From: Planctomycetota bacterium | GTDB taxonomy: Bacteria; Planctomycetota; MHYJ01; JACQXL01 | Length of the DNA stretch: 64,000 bases | Reading direction: 5' to 3' | NCBI GenBank assembly: GCA_016235865.1 | Contig: JACRIK010000012.1 | Span: 50,448-114,447 of the forward strand | Shown: one piece after another, positions 38,915 through 48,779 of the stretch | How the letters are laid out: every line of letters starts with the position of its first letter | How positions within the stretch are numbered: the stretch's first letter is position 1 | Notes under the pieces: generated by a model | What the model was told of the DNA's origin: nothing | Databases searched by the model: none | What the model saw: only the letters and a program-made list of their open reading frames with translations | Position numbers and translations under genes: made by a program

Positions 38915-39200
38915 CTAGACTGCAGATTACAGGTGGCTTGACTGCTATTTACAGGCGGTTAGACTGTAGATTACAGGCGGTTAAACTGCTGTTTACAGGC
39001 GGTTAGACTGTAGATTACAGGCGGTTAAACTGTTATTTACAGGCGGTTAGACTGTAGATTACACTCGGCTCGACTGCTATTTACAGGCGGCCGGACTGTA
39101 GATTACACTCGGCTAAACTGCTATTTACAGGCGATTAGACTGTAGATTACACTGGACTATCCTGCTATCTACACCGAATTACCCGTATATCCACATCAAA
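38915..39200. repeat. 22-bp tandem repeat array 2 (44-bp alternating)
   Basis: Thirteen 22-bp units with no spacers, the last degenerate. Odd units centre on ACTGTAGATTACA and even ones on ACTGCTATTTACA, both ending GGCGG or a variant. CTGTA-gat-TACAG is a small palindrome in every odd unit. The leader carries CCCCTATACCCCCCT (38881-38895), shared with array 1. The core TGTAGATTA also occurs in array 3, on the opposite strand. Confidence 0.9.
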
Positions 39201-39418
39201 CTTTTTAAGTCGAAATCTTACCATCAAAAAAAAATATCAAGATTTTTTTATTTCCTTTAACTCATTTATATGTAGGGCTTGTAAAATCCGGGCCTGAAAG
39301 CCACCGCTGGAGATAAGTCGAAAACGCCGTCTTTCATCCCCTTATAAGGTCGGGATTAGTTCGCTCTCGCGGTCACTGCGGTGTTCTTAGTACTCTTCGT
39401 GTACTTTGTGGTAGAAAC

Positions 39419-40318
39419 TTATTTTCCTGTTTTCCACCTTCTATGCATCCAAATCCACTGGTCCGGATATTGGCGGATATACCTTTCCAGGACATTGGTA
39501 TAGGCCTGGGTGTTATAGCGGATGGTTTCTTCCTGGGTATCCTTTTCCACAAATGGTATGGCCGGTTCAACAAAGACCTTATGCGTGCCGTCGGGCTGTC
39601 TTATAATGAAGGAGGGCACGACCGGGGCATCATAGCGCTGGGCTAATACCGCCAGTCCGGGCGTGGTCCAGCATGGCCTACCGAAGAAGTCAACCAGTAT
39701 CCCATCACTCTTGTGGGTGTGCTGGTCCAGGATAAAGCCCATTATCTCGTTGCGTTTCAGGGCGTTGATAATCTCCTTGATTGACCCCTCGCGGTAGAGC
39801 TGGACGATATTCTTTTCGGCCCGCGAGGCCAGCCAGAACCGGTTCAGGAATTCTATCCTGAGATGCTTGGTAATCAGGTTGACCTTGTAGCCCTTTAAGG
39901 AATAGCCCGAGGCGACCAAATCCCAGTTGCCGATATGCGCGGTCAGGACGAATGCGCCTTTGTTAAGTTTCAGGGCGTTGTCCAGATGCTCTAATCCGGA
40001 CCATTTGATGTAGGTATCCATATTGTCTTTGGTCAGGGCCGGCAGGCGCAGGAATTCTATGGCGTTCCGGCCCATGTGACGGGCCATGGAGCGGGCAATG
40101 AGGGCGGGGGAATATCGTAGAGCGTGGAGCGTAGAGCGTGGAGCGTGGAGCGTTGCGAACGCCTGGCGCAGATTGTCCAGGGTAATCCGGCGCCGGGATG
40201 GGAAGAGGTAATGGAACAGCAGGCCCAGCACCTCGCCGCTCTTCAGGGCCAATGACAGGGGCAGCAGCCGGGCGAACAGTGAGAGCAGTTTTAGTAATAG
40301 CATAATAAGTATAAACAA
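39419..40318 (-). CDS. LpxL/HtrB-type lipid A acyltransferase
   Basis: 299 residues of the lysophospholipid/KDO2-lipid A acyltransferase family that adds secondary acyl chains to lipid A at the inner membrane. HIGNWD supplies the H(x4)D catalytic pair; ILDQHTHKSDGILVDFFGRP and VPSFIIRQPDG are further family motifs. An N-terminal hydrophobic helix anchors it. Near residues 60-75, ATLHAPRSTLHALRYS is coded by ACGCTCC-type heptamer repeats and appears to be an in-frame insertion. The gene is 23 bases after the HEAT-repeat gene on the same strand. A lipid A-type outer membrane is implied. Confidence 0.88.
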   Translation of the reverse strand: MFILIMLLLKLLSLFARLLPLSLALKSGEVLGLLFHYLFPSRRRITLDNLRQAFATLHAPRSTLHALRYSPALIARSMARHMGRNAIEFLRLPALTKDNMDTYIKWSGLEHLDNALKLNKGAFVLTAHIGNWDLVASGYSLKGYKVNLITKHLRIEFLNRFWLASRAEKNIVQLYREGSIKEIINALKRNEIMGFILDQHTHKSDGILVDFFGRPCWTTPGLAVLAQRYDAPVVPSFIIRQPDGTHKVFVEPAIPFVEKDTQEETIRYNTQAYTNVLERYIRQYPDQWIWMHRRWKTGK

Positions 40319-40341
40319 CAGGATTTAACTGATTTAACCGA

Positions 40342-41724
40342 TTACTTTTGTTTCGCCTTTTCGATCTCCTCATCCGATACGCCGAGTTGTTTTAGGGTTT
40401 TTTCTGCGGCCTGGCGGACCCATTGGTCACAATCAATAAGAAGTTCTTTTAAGCAGAAGATTGATTCCTTATCCTTAAGTTCACCAGTTGCATAAACTGC
40501 GGCTCGGCGTATCCATTCATCATCATTTTGGAGGAATTTCCTTATTTGAGGGATTGATTCATTGTCATGCAGTTTACCAAGTGCGGATATATATATTGGC
40601 GTTACAAGTCTATCTGCTTGGCTATTATTTAGCATCTTGCGTATCTCTGGGATAGATTCCTTGTCGTCTAATTCAGCCAAGGCGCTAATGGCTGAGTATC
40701 TTACCCAACTGTTTGTATCTGCAAGCATCTTGCGGATGCTCGGAATGGATTCCTTATCGTCTAATACTCCAAGGGCATGAGCCGCAGACTCACGCACCAT
40801 GTGATCCGCTGTGTCGTAAAGTAATTTTCGTATTTCAGGGATAGATTCCTTGTCGGCAAATTTACCGAGTATAGAAGCAGTAGACATACGATTTGTAGGA
40901 ACTTCATCGCTTAGCAGTTTCCGTAAATAGGGGGCGTATTCTTTAGCGTTCAACTCTTCAATAGCCATAAGAACAGCCCACCTGGTATCGGGGTCTTTAT
41001 CGGCCACAAGTTTTTCTATCTCCGGAATTGCTTCCTGGCCCATCAGTTTTATTGTTGATTCAATGGCAAATTGGCGTATACCGAAATTTTCAGATTTATA
41101 GAGTTCTTTTATTTGGGGCAGTGATTCCTTGTCTTTTAGAATAACCAGAGTATCTATTGCCGTATAAATCAAATCCTTTTCCTGAAGCATTTTGCGTATT
41201 TCAGGTATGGATTCCTTGTCGTCTAATTTCGCCAGCGCCCAAGCTGCGGTGCAACGCGTTTCTTTTCTAATAAGCGCCTTGCGTATTTCCGGGATAGATT
41301 CTTTATTCTTAAGTTCTGAAAGGGACCTAATCGCTTCGCAGCGGACCTTTAGATCTTTATCTTTGAGAAGTCCTCGAATCTGCGGGACAGACGCGCTGTC
41401 TTTTAGTTTTGTGACAAAATAAAGGGATTCTAAACGCACTTTTGGGTCTTCGTCATCCAGGAACTTACGTATTTCGGGTAATGATTCGGTATCATTTGCC
41501 AGGCGTAAAAGGTCGATAGCTTCAGAGCGCGTCTCCTTATTGTCCAGCCATTTCCGTATTCTTGGAAGAATGTCTTTATTGCCGTCCAGTACGCTAAAAT
41601 AAAAATATTGCGAAAGATACGGCACCATATCGTTATTTTGCCTTTGCGGAGGATGTGATATAATGAGTATTGAGCTAATCACGGCGCAGGCGATGCCGAT
41701 GACAACTAAAATAGTTCTGTTCAT
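40342..41724 (-). CDS. Exported or membrane-anchored HEAT-repeat protein
   Basis: 460 residues. A hydrophobic N-terminus (TILVVIGIACAVISSILII) acts as signal or anchor. It is followed by 13 units of about 31 residues, most starting with KESIPEIRKML and continuing VR..AI.AL.EL.D, typical of HEAT/PBS-lyase-type solenoids that bind proteins. Unit identity is high, which points to recent internal duplication. It ends with a charged tail, EEIEKAKQK. The binding partner cannot be read from the sequence. Confidence 0.85.
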   Translation of the reverse strand: MNRTILVVIGIACAVISSILIISHPPQRQNNDMVPYLSQYFYFSVLDGNKDILPRIRKWLDNKETRSEAIDLLRLANDTESLPEIRKFLDDEDPKVRLESLYFVTKLKDSASVPQIRGLLKDKDLKVRCEAIRSLSELKNKESIPEIRKALIRKETRCTAAWALAKLDDKESIPEIRKMLQEKDLIYTAIDTLVILKDKESLPQIKELYKSENFGIRQFAIESTIKLMGQEAIPEIEKLVADKDPDTRWAVLMAIEELNAKEYAPYLRKLLSDEVPTNRMSTASILGKFADKESIPEIRKLLYDTADHMVRESAAHALGVLDDKESIPSIRKMLADTNSWVRYSAISALAELDDKESIPEIRKMLNNSQADRLVTPIYISALGKLHDNESIPQIRKFLQNDDEWIRRAAVYATGELKDKESIFCLKELLIDCDQWVRQAAEKTLKQLGVSDEEIEKAKQK

Positions 41725-41731
41725 AAGGTAA

Positions 41732-41787
41732 CCCCTCCGCTTCGCTACGGGATAAGGGGCTCTAATTCACTTCGTTCAAAGAGCCCC
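41732..41787 (-). repeat. Stem-loop repeat with constant tail
   Basis: On the minus strand: GGGGCTCT, loop TTGAACGAAGTGAATT, AGAGCCCC, then TTATCCCGTAGCGAAGCGG with AGGGG. The stem starts at the rodA stop codon. Its tail matches the copy at 37774 almost base for base, while the stem sequence differs. Confidence 0.7.
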
Positions 41788-42938
41788 TAAAAGTCACGAG
41801 ACGAGAAGGTCGGTATCTGTTTTGACCTAATATTTACGATAAACCCTAAAGCGATAAAGGTCGAGGTCAGCGACGAACCGCCATAGGATAATAACGGCAG
41901 GGTAATGCCGGTTATTGGCGCGAGACCTATGGTCATGCTGACATTGACCAGCACCTGGGTGATTAAATAAGCCGTGATGCCGACGATAATCAGCCGGCCG
42001 TAGGGCTCCCGGGTGGTGCCGGCAAAGAACAATGCCGAGGCAAAGAGCATAAAATAGAGGAGCAGGACGATAGTGGCTCCGACAAATCCCCATTTCTCGG
42101 CAATGATGGTGAAGATGAAGTCGGTATGCCGGGCCGGGACAAAGACGGACGGCGCCTCGCCCTCATCGCCCCAGCTGGCGCCGACCAGCCCGCCGGTGCC
42201 GACCGCAATACGCGACTGGAGCAGGTGATAGCCGTCCGCGGTCGGGGATTTGGATGGGTTCAGGAACACCTGGACCCGTGATTTCTGGTAGTCCTTCATC
42301 AGGAAGAAATAGGCGAACGGGACAAACATCATGCCGATTAAAACGGTGATGAGCAGGTATTTTACCCGTGCCCCGGCCACATAGACCATGACGAACAGGA
42401 TGGGCAGGAAGACAAAGGCCGTGCCCAGGTCGGGCTGGACCAGTATCAGCATCATGGGCGCCAGGGCCAGGACAAAGGGAATGAACATGCCGGTCAGCCG
42501 GGCCACATTGGTTTTGTGCATCAGGTATTGGGCCAAGACCAGGACGGTGATGATTTTCATGTATTCCGAGGGCTGGAATGCGAACGGGCCCATGTGGATC
42601 CAGCGCTTGGAGCCGTAAACGGCGATGCCCAGGCCCATGATTCCGATTATCATAATCAGCAGGATGATGTAAAATACGTAAGAGTAGGTGCGGAAGTTGT
42701 AATAATTCGATTTCAGAATCAGGATGAAGAGCAGCAGGCCGAGCAGGGCAAAGAGCAGTTGCTTAATCGGCTGGTAGGAAAGCAGTTGGGACAGGGTGGT
42801 CCGGGACAGGATTGACCCGGTTTCGAACAGTCCGCTGGGCTTGCCTGAGACGCTGCCGATGGCCACAATGCCGATGAGCGTCAGGAGCGCCATCGGGATG
42901 ATGATGAGATATACCTCGGATGTTAATCGGGTTTTCAT
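41787..42938 (-). CDS. rodA: SEDS-family peptidoglycan polymerase
   Basis: 383 residues with about ten membrane helices. PSEYMKIITVLVLAQYL, VQPDLGTAF and LSYGGSSL are the RodA/FtsW signatures for lipid II polymerisation. It fits RodA (elongation) better than FtsW on length, but no mreB or pbp2 gene is adjacent, so the assignment between the two is not certain. Confidence 0.85.
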   Translation of the reverse strand: MKTRLTSEVYLIIIPMALLTLIGIVAIGSVSGKPSGLFETGSILSRTTLSQLLSYQPIKQLLFALLGLLLFILILKSNYYNFRTYSYVFYIILLIMIIGIMGLGIAVYGSKRWIHMGPFAFQPSEYMKIITVLVLAQYLMHKTNVARLTGMFIPFVLALAPMMLILVQPDLGTAFVFLPILFVMVYVAGARVKYLLITVLIGMMFVPFAYFFLMKDYQKSRVQVFLNPSKSPTADGYHLLQSRIAVGTGGLVGASWGDEGEAPSVFVPARHTDFIFTIIAEKWGFVGATIVLLLYFMLFASALFFAGTTREPYGRLIIVGITAYLITQVLVNVSMTIGLAPITGITLPLLSYGGSSLTSTFIALGFIVNIRSKQIPTFSSRDF

Positions 42939-43154
42939 AATAATGCTTCACCACAAAGGGCACAAAGACCACAAAGAAGTATGCCTGGGCCTTATTATGC
43001 TCTGTGGAAAGAAAATAATATACTGAAAATAGGGGAGTGTGTCAAAAGATAAGTAAAATGATTAGTTGTCGTAAAGAGAAGTGGAAAGAGTTGTTCCTTT
43101 GTGTTCTTTTGGCGCCATAAGGGCGCCATGGCGCTTCGGCGCCAGTGGCGATAT

Positions 43155-44990
43155 TTATTTGGGCGGTTCGATTATCTTGCGCACTGCCTCGATCAGGCTG
43201 GATGCCACCTTGAAGACAATCACGTCATCGGCGAATCTGGCGTAATAGTGGTCCTCGGCCTTTTTGCCGATATGGACGGTCTTGCCTGAGAATTCCTTAT
43301 CCTTGTCGGACCAGACCAGGGTGACGCTGGCCTCGGGCTTGTCCAAGCCATAGGCAGTCAGGTCGGGTGAGAAATTCAGGTCAGCCACAAATTCCGATGC
43401 GCTCATGTGGCAGAATTCCAGCATCAGGGTATTGAGCTCCGATGCCTGTTCCATTGTCTTCTGCTCCGGGGCAATCATGGTCCAATTCTGCGGTTGGGTC
43501 TGTTCGTAGGTCGAGGCGTGCTTGCCAATGCTGATGGAGATCTTCTTGACCTTGTCTGAATTGACATCCATGAGCGATTTTCGGCGGAACAGGGTTGAGC
43601 CCTGTTTCAGGTATTCATAAATGGAATTGCTCAGCGCCACGACCCGCGGGCTGTCCGGTTTCTTGAGATACGTATAGGGCAGTCCCTGGGCCACGCCGAG
43701 TAAGGTCCGGTTTTCCCCGGTCATTGAGGCGAATCCCAGGATAATCTCAATGCCGGCGAACGGCTCGGCCAGGGCAAAGGCCGACAAGTCGGTTGCCGTG
43801 TCAGCCGTGAATTGCTCTATCTGGTAATTGTTCAGCTTGTCTATGAAACTGTCCACATCAGCCGGCGCCTGGCCGGTGGTCGTTATGGCCGGATACACGA
43901 ACTGCCATTTCTTGTCGCCGGTATTCTTGTCCATGTTGACTACGGTGGTTTGGCTGGATTTTATTTCTATCCGGTTGATATCCGAGGCAGTCAGGTTGAA
44001 TACCTTCTTATTGCGCAGCGTCTCCAGCGGCAGGTTGATGGCGTCATAGGCGCTTTTTTCGATGGTGAAAATCGTCTGGGTGCCTAACTTGGCGGCGACG
44101 AACCGGTCCTTTTCCCGCTCCCGGCCGACCAGCAGGGTTTCTGATTTATTGGGGTCTTTGGGGTCAGGCACGACTAATCTCAGTGCCGGCTTGTCCAACC
44201 CGTAGGCCGTTAAATCGGTTTCGTTATCAGCCACAAAGGCGGCGATTGAGAGTGTGCCCAGCTGGGTCAGGATGTCGCGGACCTTGTTCTGGTCGGCCTG
44301 GTCCGCCACCGGCTGGGTTATCTGCCATTCGTTTCCGGATTTCTGTAATTCCACGGTTGCTTCCGGGCGGATAAACCTGAGGCTGGCCATATCATAGGTG
44401 CTGGCATCAAATATCCGCTTGTGCCGGAAATCCGCCACCGGTTTGTTAATCAGTTCGGCGAATGAGTGGGGGACCACGTAGATGCTTTTATCGCCTTCGA
44501 TTGAGGCATAGACGCCGACATTCAGGGGCGTGGCGACGCCTAATTTGACCAGGTAATTCTTGGCCTTGGTTGTGAAGGAAATGGTGATTATCGGATAATC
44601 CAGGCCGTAGGGTTCCAATTTGGCGGTTTCTTTGAGCGTGTCCTTCTTTTCCAGTCCGGCTAATTGCCCGGCAATATTATCCAGCACCGACCGGTCCGCC
44701 CGGGTGTTTACCGGCTGGGTCATGAGCCATTCCTTATCAGTCGTTTTGGTGCAGATAATGGCTATCCGGGTCGGGGTAGTCGGGGTCAGGGCGTTCATTA
44801 GGGTTAACTGCGCGGCATTGGGCGCATTGATTTCTATATTTGAGATGTCATCCGCTTTCAGGAACCCGAATATCTTTTTGCTGGCGGCTTCCCGTTCGTC
44901 CGTAGTGGATATTGTTTTATCAATAAAGAATATGTATCCGGCGATTAAAATGGCGATGATAAGAAGAATGTAAGTGGTTTTGGTTTTCAT
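43155..44990 (-). CDS. DUF4340-domain protein
   Basis: 611 residues. One N-terminal membrane helix (YILLIIAILIAGYIFFI) is followed by repeated beta-rich modules with phrases such as L..YGLD.P and WQITQPV, typical of DUF4340. This family usually sits next to GldG-type genes, as here. The bulk is predicted outside the inner membrane. Function unknown; it is probably a partner of the GldG/ABC exporter. The gap to the GldG gene (66 bases) is filled with dispersed repeats of the ACACAGATTACAC type. A GGCGCC palindrome just beyond the stop could terminate transcription. Confidence 0.85.
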   Translation of the reverse strand: MKTKTTYILLIIAILIAGYIFFIDKTISTTDEREAASKKIFGFLKADDISNIEINAPNAAQLTLMNALTPTTPTRIAIICTKTTDKEWLMTQPVNTRADRSVLDNIAGQLAGLEKKDTLKETAKLEPYGLDYPIITISFTTKAKNYLVKLGVATPLNVGVYASIEGDKSIYVVPHSFAELINKPVADFRHKRIFDASTYDMASLRFIRPEATVELQKSGNEWQITQPVADQADQNKVRDILTQLGTLSIAAFVADNETDLTAYGLDKPALRLVVPDPKDPNKSETLLVGREREKDRFVAAKLGTQTIFTIEKSAYDAINLPLETLRNKKVFNLTASDINRIEIKSSQTTVVNMDKNTGDKKWQFVYPAITTTGQAPADVDSFIDKLNNYQIEQFTADTATDLSAFALAEPFAGIEIILGFASMTGENRTLLGVAQGLPYTYLKKPDSPRVVALSNSIYEYLKQGSTLFRRKSLMDVNSDKVKKISISIGKHASTYEQTQPQNWTMIAPEQKTMEQASELNTLMLEFCHMSASEFVADLNFSPDLTAYGLDKPEASVTLVWSDKDKEFSGKTVHIGKKAEDHYYARFADDVIVFKVASSLIEAVRKIIEPPK

Positions 44991-45056
44991 GGTTACACAG
45001 ATTACACTGATTTCCGCAGATTACACAGAGAATATTAATCTGTGAAATCTGTGGCT

Positions 45057-46568
45057 TTATTTCCTTCTGATAAGCCACATGGCGATGCCGAAGGCCGCGC
45101 CGATAGCCGGGACCATTAATAAACTAAACCAGAACAGGAAGGCCAGCCGGCCCGGGGTTAGTTTAACGCTCCGGTCTTCAACCTTTTTGGGCTCAATAGT
45201 GATAAATACCTCTTGTCCGGTCAGCCATTTGACGGAGTTAAGAGCCAGGTCCACCCGGCCAAAGCCCATTATGGGATTGCTGCCGTCAATCAGTTTGTTT
45301 TGGATCATACCAGAATTGCCGATGACTACCAGCCGGGTTTCCTTGTCGGTCTCTTTTTTGGTCACGGCCACGCCCAGGCTGATGGGGCCTCTGCGGTCTG
45401 AATCCTTATTAAACGCTGGTTGCTTGCCTTTAGCCAGGTCTTCTATATTGGTCTCCAGCCAGGAGTTGCCGGATGATTTCAGCAGGTCTGTGGCGATAGT
45501 CGGCGAGATGGATTCCACGGCCCGGGCGCCGGGCAGGATGGATGCCTCGCCTCTCATCTTGTTGGTAATCGGATGATTGCCGTAGGTCTCGGCCGCAATG
45601 CAGGAAATATCCTTCATACCCAGAATCACGGCGCACTTTTCAGCGTCAAGCACAATGCCGTCCGATATCCTGACGTTCCACTCAGCCAGTAATTCAGTCA
45701 GGCCGGTATCAGCCAGTGGGTCAACGGTGATTAAGGCCCGGCCGCCGTTTTTGAGGTAGTTGCTTATCAGGTTACGCTCCGGCGCGGAAACCGGGGCCTT
45801 CGGACCCAGGATAATCAAGGCGCTGCAATTCCGTGGTATCTCGGTTGTTTCCAGGAGATTGAGTTTCTTGGTTTCGATATTTTCCTCCTGGAGATAACGT
45901 TGGACAAAGGTGCTAAAGCCCTCGGGCGACTGGTTAGCGATATCGCCTTCGTTATGGCCCATGGTGAAATAAACGGTTATTTTCTGAGTCTTGACCATGG
46001 TCATGATGGCCGAGGTGAGTCTTTCCTCGCCTTTGAATGACTTGATTCCGCCGGGCTGGCCGTATTGGCCGTATTCCGTTTCATAGGTCTCCGTCAGATT
46101 GACGGTTTTCTTGGTGTCGCCTGAAAGCAGAAGAATATCGTTATAGGATAGAGTTTCTAATTTGTATTCCTTTTGGATGGCGTCAACCCGGCTGGGATTT
46201 ACAATGACGTTGACGATTTCCAGCGTTATCATGCCTTTGGAATAGATTTTGTATTCCTCCAGCAGGTCGGCGATTATGCGTTGCGCATCATACATGGCCC
46301 GGTCCCGGGGCTGGCCAAAAAAGGTGTATATAGTCAGCGGCGCTTTGAGCTGTCCGATGAGTTCTTTGCTCTTGTCCGAAAGCGAATATTCATTGCTGAA
46401 GGTACAGTCATGCCGGTAGAACTGCCGGCTGGAGACATAATTAACGCCGGCCAGGATGGCCAGGGCCACCAGGATCATGACCAGGACATTGAGCCAGGTC
46501 AGGGCCTTCTGTTTTTTGCCCCATCCTTCGGTTGGGCTGTTTGTCATTTTGGTTTCGTCATTACTCAT
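45057..46568 (-). CDS. GldG-family ABC-associated protein
   Basis: 503 residues. An N-terminal helix (LNVLVMILVALAILAGVNYV) and a C-terminal helix (LAFLFWFSLLMVPAIGAAFG) flank a large extracytoplasmic domain with YTFFGQPRD, FTMGHNEGD and LIILGPKAPV. This matches the GldG/IFT52-like family that works with ABC-2 permeases in gliding or export. It is third in the operon ATPase-permease-GldG-DUF4340. Confidence 0.87.
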   Translation of the reverse strand: MSNDETKMTNSPTEGWGKKQKALTWLNVLVMILVALAILAGVNYVSSRQFYRHDCTFSNEYSLSDKSKELIGQLKAPLTIYTFFGQPRDRAMYDAQRIIADLLEEYKIYSKGMITLEIVNVIVNPSRVDAIQKEYKLETLSYNDILLLSGDTKKTVNLTETYETEYGQYGQPGGIKSFKGEERLTSAIMTMVKTQKITVYFTMGHNEGDIANQSPEGFSTFVQRYLQEENIETKKLNLLETTEIPRNCSALIILGPKAPVSAPERNLISNYLKNGGRALITVDPLADTGLTELLAEWNVRISDGIVLDAEKCAVILGMKDISCIAAETYGNHPITNKMRGEASILPGARAVESISPTIATDLLKSSGNSWLETNIEDLAKGKQPAFNKDSDRRGPISLGVAVTKKETDKETRLVVIGNSGMIQNKLIDGSNPIMGFGRVDLALNSVKWLTGQEVFITIEPKKVEDRSVKLTPGRLAFLFWFSLLMVPAIGAAFGIAMWLIRRK

Positions 46569-46581
46569 AATAATTTGGGGT

Positions 46582-47298
46582 CTATCTCCATCTCCTTGAT
46601 TCTAATGTCCGGACGGTCAGGAACAGGAAGAACACCACTATGCTCAGGCAGTAGACCACGTCGCGGCTGTCAATCATTCCCTTGCCGAATGATTCAAAGT
46701 GTTTGATAAATCCAATAAATTCAAATACATCTTTTATGGATTGCTGACTGAAAAAACTACCGGCATAGCCGATAACCCAGCCGATAATCAGTATCACGAA
46801 AGTAATAATCACAGCCACAATCTGGTTGGACGTCAGGGATGACACCCAGAGTCCAATACTCAGGAAAACGCCGGTCATGCAGACCAGTCCGATATAACTG
46901 GAGATAATCGGGCCGTAATCCGGATTGCCCCAGATAGCCAGTAATATGACATAAGCCACGGTCGGCGCTATTAGGGCCAGGAAGAATACCAGTGCTGAGA
47001 GGTACTTGGACACCACCACCTCAGTCTCGGTCACCGGCGCGGTCATCAGGGTTTCCAGTGTGCCGCTTCTTTTCTCCTCGGCCAGCAATCTCATGGTAAT
47101 CATGGTGGAGAGGATCATGCTGATGAATCCCAGAAAGCCCAGAATGTCCCGCATGATGGCGGTATCAGCCGTGGACCTGAGCGCCGTATAGAAGAAATAA
47201 CCGGAGAATACCAGGAAGGCGGTCATAATCACATAGGCCAGAGGCGAGAGGAAGTAGGCCGCCAATTCCCGCCTGGACAATGTTATTATATTCTTCAT
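46582..47298 (-). CDS. ABC-2 type permease
   Basis: 238 residues with six hydrophobic segments. LLAEEKRSGTLETLMTAPVTETEVVVSKY is the ABC-2 coupling helix signature (GldF-like). It lies eight bases after the ATPase gene and 13 before the GldG gene, so the three are co-transcribed. Confidence 0.88.
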   Translation of the reverse strand: MKNIITLSRRELAAYFLSPLAYVIMTAFLVFSGYFFYTALRSTADTAIMRDILGFLGFISMILSTMITMRLLAEEKRSGTLETLMTAPVTETEVVVSKYLSALVFFLALIAPTVAYVILLAIWGNPDYGPIISSYIGLVCMTGVFLSIGLWVSSLTSNQIVAVIITFVILIIGWVIGYAGSFFSQQSIKDVFEFIGFIKHFESFGKGMIDSRDVVYCLSIVVFFLFLTVRTLESRRWR

Positions 47299-47306
47299 TA
47301 TATATA

Positions 47307-48224
47307 TTATTCTTTTGCGGTTATCTGGATAAACTTATCTTCCAGGGTGGTCCGCTCGGTTTTGAATTCGCGCAGTATCCACTTATTTTCCGCAATCTTA
47401 TTATAGACGTTTTCCCTGATGTCCTGGTCGCCGGCTAATGCGATATCCACCGAGCACCAGGTATCCTTCTCGCTGCAGGCGACATCCCGGACCCCGGCTA
47501 ATTGTGTTAAGGCGTTCTTTATGTCATTCGGATTTCCGCGTACCTCTAATTTAATTTTCTGTTCCTTGACCAGGTTGGCCAGACTGTCCATGGCCGCAAT
47601 CCGGCCGTGGTGGATGATAATCACCCGGTTGCATATCATTTCTACTTCGGGCAGGATATGGGTGGAGATGACCACGGTATGTTCCTTACCCAGGTCCTTC
47701 ATCAGTTCCCGGGTCTGCTTAATCTGGTGCGGGTCCAGTCCGATGGTCGGCTCGTCCAGAATCAGGATGGGCGGATTATGGATGATGGCGTCGGCCAGCC
47801 CGACCCGTTGTTTCTGCCCTTTGGAAAGATAGCCGATGACCTTATGCTCAAACTCCTTGACCCGGCATTTTTCCATGACCTCGGTTAATCTGGCGGTCCG
47901 GGTGGCGGCCGGCACGCCTTTTAACTTGGCTCTGAAATTAAGGTATTCCCTGACCCGCATCTCCGGATAGAAGGGTACGCTTTCGGGCAGGTAGCCGATT
48001 TGCCTGCGCGCCTCGAGTGAATTGCGGACCACGTCAAAACCTCCGATGGAGGCCTTGCCGTCGGTCGGAGCCAGATACGAAGTGAGAATCCGCATGGTCG
48101 TGGTCTTGCCGGCGCCGTTCGGGCCCAGAAATCCCACGATTTCGCCTTTGGCGACCGAGAAGGAGATTTGATCAACGGCGGTGAACCCGCCGAACTTCTT
48201 GGTCAGACCTTCTACTGTTATCAT
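47307..48224 (-). CDS. ABC transporter ATP-binding protein (GldA-like)
   Basis: 305 residues. Walker A GPNGAGKTT, signature YLSKGQKQRVGLADAI, Walker B ILILDEPTIGLDP and the H-loop STHILPEVE are complete, so it should hydrolyse ATP. A C-terminal ~80-residue extension is typical of ABC-2 exporter ATPases. It is the first gene of the four-gene operon and is divergent from rpsQ. Substrate unknown. Confidence 0.9.
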   Translation of the reverse strand: MITVEGLTKKFGGFTAVDQISFSVAKGEIVGFLGPNGAGKTTTMRILTSYLAPTDGKASIGGFDVVRNSLEARRQIGYLPESVPFYPEMRVREYLNFRAKLKGVPAATRTARLTEVMEKCRVKEFEHKVIGYLSKGQKQRVGLADAIIHNPPILILDEPTIGLDPHQIKQTRELMKDLGKEHTVVISTHILPEVEMICNRVIIIHHGRIAAMDSLANLVKEQKIKLEVRGNPNDIKNALTQLAGVRDVACSEKDTWCSVDIALAGDQDIRENVYNKIAENKWILREFKTERTTLEDKFIQITAKE

Positions 48225-48377
48225 ATATTTTATTGAAGCAGATAATTTAAAGTACCGGGCAATATAACAAATCGGTTTTTTAAGTCAAGAAATTGCGGGA
48301 GTTTTTTAGGTTATGGAAAATGAAAATACTGACCGAAAACTGAATATACGGAAATTTATGAATTTTATATAAATTAT

Positions 48378-48411
48378 TTGACAAATCGCTCAGTTATTAT
48401 AAATTGATAAA
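48378..48411 (+). promoter_or_regulatory. Possible promoter for the rpsQ cluster
   Basis: TTGACA at 48378 is followed by TATAAA at 48398 in a very A+T-rich stretch. The 14-base spacing is too short for a good sigma-70 promoter, so the call is tentative. Position upstream of rpsQ is right. Confidence 0.3.
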
Positions 48412-48443
48412 TCCTTTGCTTTTTGAAGGAGATGACTAAACAA

Positions 48444-48728
48444 ATGAAAGAGAAAATGGAAGAGAAGACAAGAAGTACACTAAACGGCATCGTAATCAAA
48501 AATAACTCGGCCAAGACCATTACGGTGTCTTTTAAGAGACTGGTTAAATATCCCAAGTATGGTAAGTATCTCCACCGGGCCTCGACTTATAAGGTGCACG
48601 ACGAGAAGAACCAGGCCCAGGTGGGCGACGAGGTGGAGATTATGGAATCACGGCCGTTCAGCAAAACCAAGCGCTGGTGCCTGGTAAAAGTTACCAAGAA
48701 GGCCCCGGTTAAGGAAGCTGCGGTATAG
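48444..48728 (+). CDS. rpsQ: Ribosomal protein S17
   Basis: 94 residues from the chosen ATG, which follows AAGGAG by 12 bases; earlier in-frame starts at 48423 (TTG) and 48432 overlap or touch that site. LNGIVIKNNSAKTITVSFKR, YPKYGKYLHR and ESRPFSKTKRWCLVKV are S17 motifs. It leads a partial S10/spc cluster; rplP and rpmC, which normally precede it, are missing. Confidence 0.93.
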   Translation: MKEKMEEKTRSTLNGIVIKNNSAKTITVSFKRLVKYPKYGKYLHRASTYKVHDEKNQAQVGDEVEIMESRPFSKTKRWCLVKVTKKAPVKEAAV

Positions 48729-48779
48729 CGGTTCGGTTTAGCTCACCGTTCTGAGTTTACCGAAGGGCAGGATTTGCTT

